A stretch of 64,000 nt of DNA from Tenodera sinensis (GCA_030765045.1 CM060970.1:50030076-50094075), one strand, 5' to 3'. Shown: positions 35,681-48,024, numbered from the stretch's first letter. The notes: generated from the letters alone by a model not told the origin. A program made the numbers and translations.

Positions 35681-35850
35681 GAGGGGCGGAGTGAGCTCGA
35701 AATAGACCCGTGTGACGTCATGCCTAGTATATAAGAGCTGTGAGTTGTGTAAGCCCGAAAGACTGTGGACTCTTAACGACGAAAAAGAGTTGTATTTGTG
35801 GTAAAGTTTTGGAAGATAAAGTAACAGAGAAGTAACCGGACATCAAGTGG
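35444..35850 (+). mobile_element. LTR family 1, second copy with promoter
   Basis: Begins TGTGACATCGGGCTCGGTTCACA, matching the start of the LTR at 4526. It contains a (GT)n tract at about 35636-35678, a perfect CRE (TGACGTCA, 35713-35720), TAGTATATAAG at about 35726-35736, and GCTGTGAGTTGTG as in the other copies. The 3' border is uncertain. Confidence 0.6.
35713..35736 (+). promoter_or_regulatory. LTR promoter: CRE plus TATA
   Basis: TGACGTCA lies 8 bp upstream of a TATATAAG TATA box within the LTR. The spacing is typical of compact retroelement promoters. Activity is unknown. Confidence 0.4.
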
Positions 35851-36561
35851 AAATATGAACACCTGTAACTTCCTGTAGTGACCCTCAGCTAAAGATGAAA
35901 AAGATTATTTCTCGAAATAACAAGCAACATAAAGAAGTGACGAGTGTTAATACTTCCAGTTGTATGCCAAGGAAATCATAAATCTCATGGTTTTAATTCC
36001 AAATGTCCATCCTATCGTCTTCCTTTTAGGCGCCTTTCATGCGCTTACATGTTTTAAATCCTTCGCTAGTTCTTAATTAACTCTGCAAAAACTTAATGTG
36101 CATCGTCTTTGGCGATCCTGGAAGCAATTTTAAAAACGCTCATGTCTACGTTAATTCTTATTTCGCGGAGTTAAAGGATAGTGTCCTTTCATATAGGAGT
36201 CTGACGCTCATTACCAGTCCTCACTGTGAGGATATTCTTGGTACTCCTTGCTGAATGGGTCCTTTCAACTGTCACGGTTTCCGCTTTCAAAAATATGAAG
36301 TCATGCTTTAGGCAAAAGATGTCGAAAGCCTGGCTGCTGTCTGCGAGTAATTAAAATATTAAGGTTCAGACAGAATAAATGTGATAAATAAGCAAAACAC
36401 GCATTTCAAATCTTAATGTCATCTAATTGAAGATTTGTGAGTTACTTTTAATACTAGGGCTGCATAATCAATCACTATTACATGAACTAATGTTAATTGA
36501 ATTGTTCTTCTACACTTAATAGCACCCTGGCATAGGACTATTGACTGGTAAGATTTATATT
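35851..36561. other. no gene recognised
   Basis: Nothing recognised. The area 36000-36300 is less AT-rich but has no frame or repeat partner. Confidence 0.4.
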
Positions 36562-36563
36562 TA

Positions 36564-37152
36564 CAGATGTCCCAAAATTAGACTGACAAATTTTGGGAGC
36601 TGAGAGATATTATTTTAAACACTTTTTGTTATTTGCAAATTAGTATTGTGTTTATCTTAGAAGGCCACAGAATTTTGATCCAAGAAACAGAGAACACATA
36701 AACTAAACACAAACGTCTCATTGTCTACACTTAATCACAGCTTTACTATTCAAAATTGGACAGACAAACTTCTAAACCAGTGAAATGACTGGTGTCTTTG
36801 TGAGAGTACGGCAGAATAGGGCACGCCGATGCAATCGCAATGGGCGTGCGTTCCAACATTTACTTTGAACAGTAAAGCTGTGATTAACTTAATCAATGAG
36901 ATGTTTGTGTTTTGTTTGTGTTCTGTGTTTGCTTCTTGGATTAAGATTGTGTGCTTTACTAAGATAAAAGCAATACTAATTTACATTGTTGATTTTGCCG
37001 TGATACTTAAACTTAGTGGAAGGCAGTAATCTATGACTCGTGTAGTGGTTAAACGAAGCACCGCAGCAAAAAAACTTTCCTTAACAAAAAGTGTTTACAA
37101 TAACGTTATCTATCAGCTTCCAAAGTTTGTCGGCCTAAGTTTGGGACACCTG
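36564..37152. mobile_element. palindromic MITE, family M1, copy 1
   Basis: Left end CAGATGTCCCAAAATTAGAC and right end GCCTAAGTTTGGGACACCTG are inverted copies. Inverted similarity extends inward (ATCTTAG...ATTTTGATCCAAGAA against TTCTTGGATTAAGAT...CTAAGATAAA), so most of the 589 bp folds back. The left flank is TA; the right flank is TG, perhaps a mutated TA. Non-coding; likely mobilised by a Tc1/mariner transposase. Confidence 0.75.
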
Positions 37153-37653
37153 TGTGTATGTGTATGTATGGATGTATGTAACGGCTAATCTCCGAAATCC
37201 CTTGACCGATCTCCTAGAAATTCGGCACGTATGTGTATTTTTTCATGGAGAAGGTACTCTACTGTCCATGTTACTATGCAATGTATCACACTCACATGGT
37301 TTTCTCTACCTGCTTTTCTTTTACATAACACATTCATGGGCCCTTCTCTAATCCTTCTTCTGCAAACAATTCAATTTGCTATCTGGCTGAAATAGAAATG
37401 CAACGTATTACATCCACACTGCTTTCTCTACTCGCTTTTCTTCCTAGTACTTGTGATTGTTTAACAATGCTTTTGCACAGTGCCTTCTCCAAACTTTAAT
37501 TTATTTGTTGTTCTGTGTGGTATTCTTAGAGTTTAACTCATTGTTTAAGCGTATTGAATAATATTTTTAATAGGAATAAATCGTTAGACTGTGGGCAACA
37601 GTATTTCTCCTAGTAATGTTATAAATAAATGATAGATAAACAGTTTAAGTTGC
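37153..37653. repeat. diverged dispersed-repeat segments
   Basis: Contains TGTATGTATGGATGTATG and a CTCACATGGTTTTCTCTACC segment like the start of family A, repeated in weaker form at 37400-37430. The following stretch (CTTGTGATTGTTTAACAATG CTTTTGCAC) resembles 48730-48770. Old, overlapping repeat debris. Confidence 0.4.
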
Positions 37654-38042
37654 TTTACAACCACCGGCAACGTTAACGATAACCAGAACGAGAAAGTTGA
37701 AATAATGTATTCAAATGGGAGTATTCACAACCAACGGAAAGCTTGTCGTTTTAACTTTCTGTTCCCGTTACCGGGCACGTATGTTAGTCATATTAGACTT
37801 TTCACTGTAGAAATTAATCAAGCCGACCGTGCCATGAAACAGCCGCTAGAGTTCTCTCTAGTCACAAGCTAGAAAACATATCATTGGCCATTGTTGGAAA
37901 CAAATTCTCAATGCGCAATAGCCCCTACATTTTCTTGTACCTTATCACAATTGTTCTTGGGCTGTTGTGAACCAAATATTGAGTGCTGCCTTGCTTGCCG
38001 TTCTTGGAATCCTTATCGTTACCGTTGCCGGGTGGTTGTGAA
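37654..38042. mobile_element. MITE with ACAACCACCGGCAACG inverted ends
   Basis: The left end ACAACCACCGGCAACGTTAA and the right end TTACCGTTGCCGGGTGGTTG are inverted repeats of about 35 bp. Subterminal TTCACAACCA motifs occur again at 37725 and 37965. About 390 bp, non-coding. Superfamily not determined. Confidence 0.6.
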
Positions 38043-39904
38043 CCGTCCTTAAGACTGCGGGTTGAATCTCGGCTCTCAATAAAATACGACAATTTATACC
38101 CAGTAGGTTTACCGTGACATAAAACATTTCGGAAAGATGCTAGCCTTATATAAACTTAGTAATTATTATTTTCAATTGCACAAACGAAAACAAAATCAGA
38201 TGTCCTGAAAACTTATTACGTAACATGCGGTGAATTATTCATCTCATTCACGAAGGCAAGGAGTTGGATAAAAAAACCAATTTCCAAACGTTTTTCGCTG
38301 CAGCTAAAATGAATAATGGAAAGGGAGCTGGTAAAGAAAAGGAAAAAGGCAAGCTTCTTGTGCACTAACTGGTCGTTATCTTGTATGCAAGGTATATTGC
38401 GCTTTTCTTATTACAGAGCCAACAGAAATGAGAGATTTTTCCGTCGAGCGATATAAGGAGAAGAAAAAGGCAACCTCTGGAATCATTATGTTAGATATAT
38501 TATTCGTCCTCTAGAATATACGAATGCATTTTCCGTTGCGTTTAATTTGATCCATTCCGCTTTTGATTGTATTATTCCCTTCTCTGATATTGAAACTGGT
38601 ACAGGATGTAACAAAACTGCATTACGAAACATTAGAGCCATCTTCCGCTTATTCAGAGAAAGGGTTCAGAATGCTTCATTAAGCTTAGCAGTCACTGCTT
38701 ATAGCGTATGATGCACAAGTGTTTTAATATTCATGTAGAATTAACTATCGTGTAACAACCACCCCATGCCAGAACTGCTAGCTTATCAATAGGCGTTCCT
38801 GTTTCGCCTTTGATAACTGAATCAATTGCAAATTGGGACTGGCCTGTAACAACTCACACTATTAAGGTTCACACTGGGCTGCTCCCGATTGCTTAATGTG
38901 GTACGTAGTTGTATTTTGAAGTGATTTTCTTGATTGATCCCCTAAAAGTCAGACAACTCCATTCTCCAAGAGAGAATCAACAAAGCCGGAATTCAGCATA
39001 TGTCTTGCAGTTCCACCCAAGATAGGTATAATATTATTTCATACTCTTACTACATAACAGAGGGGTGCTCAACCTTGCAGCACACGCTCGCTTTCCCATC
39101 ACATGTTATTTCCCTCCTCCATGACCTCTGCTAATCAGAGGCGGATGATGTGGAGTAGTAATAAATGCAATTTAGTGGGAGGACAAATATTTTTGTTTTC
39201 GAGATGAAGACGATAAAGTCAAGTGCTTGATTCGTAAGACTGGTAGTTGCAGATTTATACCATTTGCCTTGCTTATGTTCAATGTTCACGATAAAGTTAT
39301 TCTACTGGAAACTCCAACGAACTTTTGAAGCAATTGTACGAGACGTTCCCTTTACAATTTGAAGACCTAAAACATTTGAAACCAAAATCACATTATTTTG
39401 CACTTTTGAAGATCCCATGTAGTGATATATCGTTTGTTTTCATCGCATTTTGTCTTTGTTGGAGCTGTAGTGTTAGTTGTGAATATCTAATTTAATGGTT
39501 CTTATTACTGTACATCTGGGAACGCTAGTTGCAGCCGCAGTATGTGCAATCGGCGGATCACATATGCCGTCCTCTCCTTTAAAGTCATTTGAATTCATTT
39601 TGAATAATGTGTGCCGTGTGTTTAGGTACTGCTTTTCCACGTCCTATTGGCGAGGAACTTGCTTTATAAGTGACAGGTGCATTATCTGTTTCGCACGGCC
39701 GCCACATATTTATACAGGTGTAAGAGTTTTTTGCAATCTTTGTTGTGCGGCACTAGTTGTGTCTGAATGACTGCATAAACCTTGCAACTCAGCCTGGGTT
39801 GTTTTGGTTTCTATACACGCGCCGGACACGCAATGTCCTTATCTCCAAAGTATATGTATGCGTTCCATACATGACTCTCTCTCTCTCTCTTGCTTTCTCT
39901 CTTT
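38043..39904. other. no gene recognised
   Basis: A box B-like GCGGGTTGAATCTCGG follows the MITE at about 38056. A 91-codon frame at 39495-39770 shows no domain. A short CT tract lies at 39877-39903. Nothing else. Confidence 0.4.
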
Positions 39905-40128
39905 TTGTCCATGGTTAGCACGTCTGCCTCACGTTCAAGAGGTCGCGAGTTCGAATCTCCTATCCGGCTAAGGTTTTTTCCAGATTTTCCCTTATGCTGA
40001 GAGACGAATGTCGGGTAACTTAAAGCTCCACGGACCTCGGGCTCATTTGAGCATCATTTCACCCATTTCATTCATTCACCGTCCGATATGACCTCAGGTT
40101 GGAGGACGTTAAAAAATTAAAAAAGGTT
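39905..40128 (+). mobile_element. tRNA-derived SINE
   Basis: Box A-like TGGTTAGCACGTCTGCCTC and box B GAGTTCGAATCTCC, then a body with GGTTTTTTCCAGATTTTCCC and a tail ending TTAAAAAATTAAAAAAGG. The TTTTTCC...TTTTCCC centre resembles the central domain of the SINEs at 32728 and 61821. Confidence 0.7.
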
Positions 40129-41754
40129 GTCCATGGGGCTACAATTATCACGAGAAACAGTATAGTTCCGTCCGGGTTGCACAGAAAAGTAGTGTCATTT
40201 CCGATTTTCAGTCACTAAAATTGCACAAAAAAGAAAAAGGGGGTTAAAGGGAGCTAATTAGAGTGAAAGAGGAAAGGTTAATGACAGAGAGAGGGGAAAA
40301 GGAAGTTGAGAAGTCCGGAGAGACGAAGAAGAATCTCTCTTCTTCACACAACAATGTAAATGACGTGGTAATTTTGCTAGTATAAATATGATTTGCAACT
40401 GCATTTGGATTTTCTGTTTATTATCTGAGTCAAATAATGTTAAAGCATCTAAAATTTGTGCCGTCTATTTAAGTGGAACCTCGAAAACAAGCAAATACGA
40501 GAAAATGTTTTGAAATAAGGAGCGTTGTTTTTTGCATTTAAACTATCAGTACCAAAACATGTTCTGTTTCAACAGATCAGGACAGTGCCTTTTATTCAAA
40601 AGTTATAATAAACCAAACAGCAGGAACCAATCTGAAGCGTAAAGCCCTCCTCTCCCACACACATACACGCGCACCCCGAATGTCAAGACATGACATTTTC
40701 CCTGTCATCAATATAATAACCCACGTGCCAACCTTGTCGCCATACTATCAGAGACTTTGATATTAAAAAATACCACATTTACCACGCAAATTAATTTGGT
40801 GTTCGATATTCAGCCTGACATTAATATCAGGGTGTAGGAAATCTCAGGAAATAAAGCCTTACTCATGCAAAGGTATCCGTTACAAGCTCCAAAATGATGG
40901 GTAATACCATGTAACTTTTCAATATATTTTACAGCAAGCTCTTCCATAAACATAGTTTCCTATACCGGGTGATTCACCAGCACCTTACGCCTTAGGTATC
41001 TAGAACAACATTCCACAACCGGTGTGCCGTCAGTGAAAGGTGTGGCGCGAACATTTACAATAGTTATTGTAATAAATTACTTCTCAATTTTTATTAAGAA
41101 GGTGCTTGTTTATGCTTTAATATATTCTGATTAGTAATATTTTAATAGAAATTAAAAGTAAATTATTTATAAGTTAATTATCCAATATAGTTGCTATAGT
41201 TTGGTTATCTTGTTATTTGTATTCTCGCCTGTAACATTGTGTTGGTTTGATGGTTACAGGCAGCAAGCTTTGTGTTCACTGCAGAGAAAGCCCTATAAGA
41301 TCTTCAAGAAGCCCTTTAGAGGCTTGAACCAATCATACAATATAGTTTACGTTCAAAACTGTGTTATATGACCTATATCTTACAATGATTCAAGAAAATA
41401 AAATGAAAAATTCAAACAAATCTGGTGAGGATTCAAAGCTACGTTTAGCAAATGCATATCGTTTTAGAAGCCTTTCTTCAAGTTCGTAAGGGCACTGGAG
41501 TTCTTTTATGACCTTCTCGAGTTTACTGGTTTCTAATATTTGGCAAGAATACACGCTAATGATTACTAAATAAATCATATAATGCTGTTAATACTGCAAG
41601 AGAGCTAGGGTAAATGTTTGTAGGTTGAACAAAAGCTTTGGGTATGACCAAAAGCTTTCTCCATTGGCATTTAATGTGTTTTTATGGTATTATGACATTG
41701 GGTCTTCCAACAATATACGGGCAAGAGGAGCCCGGGTGACCTTGGATACGACGA

Positions 41755-41756
<2 letters not shown>
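40129..41756. other. no gene recognised
   Basis: AT-rich, including an AG-rich stretch at 40225-40335. No exon or element recognised. Confidence 0.4.
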
Positions 41757-41847
<91 letters not shown>

Positions 41848-41888
41848 GGTGGGTGTGCGTGCGTGCGTGCGTGCGTGCGTGTGTGTGG
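41757..41888. repeat. (GT)n-(GGTG)n-(GC GT)n microsatellite at family A internal site
   Basis: GT units to about 41838, then GTGGGTGG units, then GCGTGCGT units. It abuts the minus-strand family A copy exactly where other copies have their CA/GACA-rich segment. Confidence 0.95.
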
Positions 41889-41894
41889 ACAGGA

Positions 41895-42512
41895 TAACTC
41901 AAGGTTGAGGCTCGAAGATTTTGAAGAAAACAGCCCCACCTTAAACTACCCTTTGCATGGAAAATTTTTATTTTCTTGAAAATGGCTCTAACGACTTCAA
42001 CTCAAATGCCATATGTTTCATATATTTTTATTATAAACGAAATGTAGATCTTGAATTTTCTGGCTATAGCCCATGAAATCCTATTTACTCTGGATGACTT
42101 TTGCATAGCTGGTAAACCGTAAAAGATAGACCAAATCTTACTCTACAAAAATGTAAATCTTGCTTAAACACACAGTTTATGTCTGAATACATTTTTTGTA
42201 GAATGAACCATTTCGGAGATATTACTGGAGTTTTGGAGAAGCTAACACTTCTGTCAAATGGAATATCGTTATTCATTTTTTATATGTTAACCGTGCAAAG
42301 AGAACACAGTTTGAAGGCTTCAAAAGATTTGATTGTGGCTCTAAGCCTACGGTATTCCCATATTCTCCTTGCACCTGCAAGGAAATAAGCAGTAATATAC
42401 TTTCTGCAAATGTTTATCTCAACACGAAGAGGATATAGTAACAAAGTTTGTATAAACGGTTAGTATAAGAGTAGAGAAAGTCATGTGAGTGCAACACATC
42501 AGATTTTTCTTC
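41895..42512 (-). repeat. family A repeat, copy 12, truncated at microsatellite
   Basis: Minus-strand copy: its 5' end is GTGAGTGCAACACATCAGATT (about 42486-42506 on the plus strand), and it continues through CATTTCGGAGATATT and AGCCCATGAAATCC to the GT microsatellite. The terminal segment beyond the microsatellite is missing. Confidence 0.8.
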
Positions 42513-43084
42513 TTAAAATGCATGATTCGAAAGATCATACAGCGCCGTAATGCAATATTCAATCTATGAGTATAATAAGCTTATATTGTAAATAACTATA
42601 AATTGTTGGTTGTATCAGACTTGGTTCATTAGGACTAGTTAACCAATATTCGTCTTCTGGAATAAGATAAAACCTCGAAAATGTGATGCAGTCAATGCAT
42701 CTTAACTGAGAATTGAAATTCTTAAGTGTGAGGCAAACGTGCTAGCATATCATGAAAATGGGAGCATCCCTTATTTGTTCATTACCATGGAGCGGGGATT
42801 TAGTAAGAAATTCATCAAGTTAACCATACACCTACAACGGGAAGTAGAAGCGCTGGCGACCTTGCACTGCTCTTGTAAACAGAAGGCAATACAACCCTCA
42901 CGCTACCTGCCAGATCTATACTCTATGCTGTTAATATCATTACTATGTTTACTTACTAAAACCCCGCTCCCTCTTCATTGCATATCTATATCTAGAGCTT
43001 ATTAACTTCAATTACAACACCTTATATTAGATATGTGTGTCGCACAGATCGCATAATGCCGCAGCACAAGCTCTCATACTAGGA
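42513..43084. other. no gene recognised
   Basis: An 88-codon frame (42739-43005) lacks a recognisable domain. Nothing else. Confidence 0.4.
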
Positions 43085-43450
43085 CTGTAGAATTAAACCT
43101 TCTCTAAATCTAGCAAATGAAATTAAACTGAATTGGGGTAAAGAGGTATATAAACTTGGGAAGAAAGGAAAGACAAGTGTTTACAATGGGAGGCTGGAGA
43201 ACACAAAACGACCGACTATTCTGGTAGGAGAATCTGCCCGTTTTGTGGTTTGGGTGGAGACTGGGTCTATATTCACTGCGAGAGAACAAGCGAACATTTA
43301 AACCCCAATAAAAAATCCCTCAGTCCAGTTAGAAGAAAATTGGCGTGTTGGTATCTCTTGGCTGACCAAAGGAACTAGCAATATATGGGCAATGTCCTGG
43401 TTAAATAAATGTCTTCAGTTAGCCAGAGTCAATCTGTCTTTATTTATTTC
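43085..43450 (+). pseudogene. C-terminal zinc-finger fragment of a non-LTR retrotransposon
   Basis: In one plus frame (about 43195-43370) the translation gives HKTTDYSGRRICPFCGLGGD followed by a spaced Tyr-Ile-His-Cys-Glu, a C-x2-C...H-x-C arrangement like the cysteine knuckle after the reverse transcriptase in R1/Jockey-like LINEs. Downstream text LTKGTSNIWAMSWLNKC in another frame resembles the final LINE tail. A frameshift and stops separate the parts. The following U-rich 3' segment fits a 3' UTR. Clade not determined. Confidence 0.45.
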
Positions 43451-43639
43451 TTTTGTTTTACTTTGTCACCTTTAACTTTTATCTTCAACATTTTTAATGT
43501 TCTATTTATATGCTGTCTTTAACATCGAAGGTCATATCGGCGGCTTTTGATCTCTTGGAAAAATTACTCAACAGCAATGATGTTCACTCGCTTAGCGGTG
43601 GTTTTGAGCTTTGGGTTTCTATTACTTTAGATTTATTAC

Positions 43640-43790
43640 ATTAAATTTACACACACATACTCATCCCCATTCAGACTTCCAGACCCTAGGGAGGACGGGG
43701 AACAATCCTAGTTAAAGAAAAATTCCCAACCTTCCAGCCAGGAATCGAATCCTGGGCCCCTTGCATATAGCGCAAGTTATCGGGGCTCGG
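43640..43790 (-). mobile_element. tRNA-derived SINE, family S3
   Basis: Minus strand: CAGGATTCGATTCCTGG (box B), GGAAGGTTGGGAATTTTTC and CTAGGGTCTGGAAGTCTGAATG. The same order occurs at 51741-51945 (plus) and, without the head, at 54740-54850. Confidence 0.65.
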
Positions 43791-44767
43791 GTCCAGGCAG
43801 ACGGAATCGTAAAAAATATAAGCCGCGCGCTCACCCAGCGTAAACACGTTAAGCGTTATCACCTTCTGGATGTTTTGACATCTCGAACGTTCTGGAAAGC
43901 TCCTGTGGCTATATAAGCGAGGCGTCTGCTTATGCATGTGCAAATATATCCTTGTTGTGGGCTCCAGTATCTAACAACGTCTCGAGGAGTGCATATCACA
44001 GTAAATCAATGGACAGAGAGTAGACAGTGGGACTGGCAAGTATAATGCGGGGAGTGGAAATAGCATGTGGCCTTCAATCGAGCGATTATCCTACATGTTA
44101 CCTAAGTTTCGCGCAGCTCTCGTTGACAAGCTTTAGTTGCGTTACTTCTACCTGCTCTGGATCCGTTGCCTCCACTGAATGTGGCTTGGATGTCACATCA
44201 CTCACTACACTATTCTACTCTAGTTCGTGCTTTGCCTCGACTGGCTGTTTCGATATGAGTTCTGGATTATCGGACAAGTTTGGACTGTGGTTCCTTTGTG
44301 AAGGATAGTATAGATGTCAAGTCAGATGTTATACTGAAATAGTAATTCTAGAAACTATCGTATCACCATTCTATAAAGCTAATCGGATAACCATGATTTG
44401 CTTAATATCGGCTTTTGCCCAGCTTTTGTACATCAGATCATTTATGATATCTAGCTGAAGGATCCCTCAGATCGTGGCGAACGAAAAAGTTAAAAAATCC
44501 ACACTTTCATCTAAGATTTCCTTAAAATCCTGCCAGTCGTAGAACTAAGATCTTCTCATACGCTTGTCGTATTTGGGAGGTAGGGAATCATTTTACAAAC
44601 ACACACATGGCATTGCTAAACTTTCACAACACTTTATTTGTAAAGTTAATAGCGTGTTTAAAACGTTGAGCAAATGTCAGTTATGATGAGATTTAATTGC
44701 AATCCGCCGCAATTACAGCATGTGCTTACATACATTAACTTTTATATTTTTATGTGGTTATTCCCAC
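43791..44767. other. possible LTR-like promoter region; no confirmed gene
   Basis: GGCTATATAAGCGAGG (TATA box at about 43910-43917) precedes a leader rich in short motifs and a 93-codon Ser/Cys/Thr-rich frame (44027-44308) of unknown nature. This could be a retroelement LTR/leader. No partner LTR was seen. Confidence 0.3.
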
Positions 44768-45502
<735 letters not shown>

Positions 45503-45549
45503 ATTCAAAGGTGATGGTGCAAAACTAAAATTAATTTATTCTTTATTGC

Positions 45550-46869
45550 GTCTGTTCGACGTGTGGAGCACAACCCTCAATGTCCAACGCTTTGCTCGAT
45601 TCTACGCGTTATGCCAGGCATGGGCACTAGATGAGAGGTAGTAATTGAACTGGCCTTACCCTCCTCACATTCTCTTGTCGAGTGACTAACGTTGTTTGAA
45701 TACAACACGTGCAGTGGTTGTTTCTTTCCATCTGCGCGTTAGTAATAATTTCTACTGCTATTAACCAGTTTGTTTATATTAAACATATTTTGCATACAGT
45801 AATTATTACTGTGGTTAGGCAAATTACATAATCTTCAACTTTATAACCTTCCTTTATCTTATGCACGTAATATTCTTACGCTGCTTTATGATTAACACAC
45901 TAAGTTGTTTCTCTTTCAAAATAAATTGATATTTAGCCATTAAAATATTTTAAAACTATTTTATCAACACAATAGACTCTTTGGCTTTAATCTTTATATT
46001 ATGCTAAAACTTTGAAACGCGAAATACAATAGTTTATATTAAATAAACCAATAAGAAGCTAAACCTCTAAACATATATTGTCCCTTTTATATGTTTACAA
46101 ATACGAGTTTTCAGAAATTACTTTTTGAAATTGTACGTAAATATCTGTAAGTTTGATTTATGATTCTGGTCCAAGGGCGCTTGCTATTGTAACGCATTAT
46201 ACTTGCAAATTGAAATCCGCATATTAAACAGTAACCTTTCCTGTTTTTGTAACTTACAACAAATTCTCTCTACCACTCATCATGAAACAGCTATACTCGC
46301 CACGGAACCTGAATAGCAGATTACGGGAGGGATGGCAGATGGCGTGAGGCAAGTACGTGTTTCATTGTAGTGGCCAGTTGAGCCGATTTTGCTTATGCCT
46401 ACGATATGCTCAAGAGCACCAGTCCCTTGTCCTGGGTTTTACTCTGCGCTCAATTTTAGGCAATGCGCAGTCGCTGTAAATAAAATACTGCAGCTCGTCG
46501 CCAATATTGGGTTTGCCTTAAGCTTTTTGCCTTTTAGGGTGTGACGTTATTCGTTTGTTTTACCTTTTAGACCTTTAACTATTTATTTGTTTGCTCTTTC
46601 CTTTTTTAATGTTTTAATTATTTTAACTTTCACGTTTGACTCTTCAACTCTGGAAGCTTTGTGTTATTTAAGCTTTTAAGTTTTAGTGTTTTAACTATTT
46701 TTGTTTTGCATTATTTTTTAACTTTTAGCTGTTTTAAGCTATGCGGTTTTAGTTGTGGAGCTTAGAAGTTTCTTAGCTTCTTAATTTCCCCATTTTATCT
46801 TTTGGCTTCGGGCGCAAATGACCTCGTTGTCGTCGGGTCCCTAAACCCCATTCGCTCACTCATTCACTC
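45550..46869 (+). mobile_element. 1.32-kb retroelement insertion with 11-bp target duplication
   Basis: Flanked by TTCTTTATTGC at 45539-45549 and 46870-46880. The 3' end (AAATGACCTCGTTGTCGTCGG, TCCCTAAACCCC, CACTCA repeats) matches the LINE end at 4255-4372. The T-rich 3' third fits a LINE 3' UTR. No reverse-transcriptase frame was recognised, so it is probably a 5'-truncated non-LTR insertion. Confidence 0.65.
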
Positions 46870-47059
46870 TTCTTTATTGCAATGATGTACAGAAAAAAAA
46901 GTGACAAAATGTGAGAACAACATTTTAAATTTTCATAGGCTTTGCAAGTTTTGGATATTAGCCCCAAGAGTGGCATGAACCCGCACTCCATTTCTTCCCA
47001 ATCGCGAGTCAATATCTCCTCGGCCACCCTATTTGAAGATGTTAACACACCGGTTAGAG

Positions 47060-47415
47060 AATGGCCTTCCTAATGTATTTTTTCAACACGATGGTGCTTC
47101 TCCTCATTACCATCACGATGTTCCCAAGGCCTGAATGACACCCGACCAGGATGTTATATCGGCCGCTCTGGGAATTAGGATCTCGCAATGCTAACTTGGC
47201 CTCCGAGATCACCTGATCTAATAGTCAGCGAGTTCTTTTTGTGGGGATTCGTGAGAGAAGATACAATACCACAGAACCTGAATGATGTGAAGCGACGCAT
47301 CTCTGGTGCAGTGGACGTGATAACCGAGGAGATGTTGGCTCGCATTTCAGAGGAAATAGGGTACCATTTTAACATCTATCTTGTCACCTGTGGGGCTCAT
47401 ATCAAACAGTTGTAA
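47060..47415 (+). pseudogene. C-terminal transposase remnant of the Tc1-like element
   Basis: Translation gives FFQHDGASPHYHHDV (second catalytic Asp block) near 47080-47120, then in a shifted frame from 47188 LTWPPRSPDLIVSEFFLWGF (third acidic residue block; Glu where the family often has Asp), and a C-terminal GAHIKQL end at 47415. This pattern is a common insect Tc1/mariner-type transposase. A frameshift and an in-frame stop separate the two blocks, and the N-terminal DNA-binding half is gone. Confidence 0.75.
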
Positions 47416-47534
47416 CGCCCATGTAAACTTTAGATGTTCTTCTATCTTTTCATGTCACTTGTTTCTGTACATCACTGCAATAAAGAATAAATTAACATTA
47501 GTTTCGCACCATCACTTTTGAATTAGCCGGTATA

Positions 47535-47955
47535 TAAAATGTCCCAAAATTAGATCAACCAGAGAAATGGCTGGTGTCTTTGCGAGAGTACGGCAGAATA
47601 GGGCACGCCGATGCACTCTTTGTGACAATCGCAATGGGCGTGCCTTCCAACATTTAATTTTAATAGTAAAGTTGTGATTAACTGTAAACAATGAGATGTT
47701 TGTGTTTTGTTTATGTGTTCTGTGTTTGTTTCTTGGATTAAAATTGTGTGCCTTGCTAAGATAAATGCAATACTAATTTGCATTGTTGATTTTGCCGTAA
47801 ATACTTAAACTGGGTTGGAGGAAGTAATCTATGGCATTAACTCGTCTAGCGCTTAAACGAAGCACCGCAGCAAAAACTTTCCTTAATAAGAGTTGTTTAA
47901 AATAATGCTTTCTATTAGCTCCCAAAGTTTGTCGCTCTAATTATGGGACATTCTG
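47535..47955. mobile_element. palindromic MITE, family M1, copy 2
   Basis: Shares the middle and right arm with 36564-37152 (GAGAGTACGGCAGAATAGGG, CTTGGATTAAAATTGTGTG, AACGAAGCACCGCAGCAAAA). Ends are TAAAATGTCCCAAAATTAGA and CTCTAATTATGGGACATTCTG, with TA on both sides (47533-47534, 47956-47957). Most of the left arm is deleted. It lies 10 bp from the right end of the Tc1-like element. Confidence 0.75.
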
Positions 47956-47965
47956 TATATAAAAG

Positions 47966-47968
<3 letters not shown>

Positions 47969-48024
<56 letters not shown>
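47969..48024. repeat. (GT)n microsatellite
   Basis: Perfect GT units immediately after the MITE. Followed by 48025-48190, which reads like generic dispersed-repeat text (CACCGGTTTCGACCAAATTTG). Confidence 0.95.

Larger units (their letters stand above)
45503..47523 (+). mobile_element. Tc1/mariner-like element, left TIR split by insertion
   Basis: Ends are ATTCAAAGGTGATGGTGC (left) and GCACCATCACTTTTGAAT (right) with flanking TA at 45501-45502 and 47524-47525. The terminal inverted repeat continues inward through AATTTATTCTTTATTGC and TGATGTACAGAAA to about 75 bp. In the left arm it is broken after TTCTTTATTGC by the 45550-46869 insertion. Removing the insert and its duplication leaves about 690 bp, with only the transposase C-terminus remaining, so the element is internally deleted and inactive. 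Confidence 0.8.

Noticed and set aside
41682..41979. Cys-Val and His-Thr dipeptide frames
   Set aside because: Products of the GT microsatellite; the same applies at 23758-24026, 32292-32639 and 47937-48187.
44027..44308. 93-codon Ser/Cys-rich frame downstream of a TATA box
   Set aside because: No domain or second copy; may be chance within an LTR-like leader, so not called CDS.
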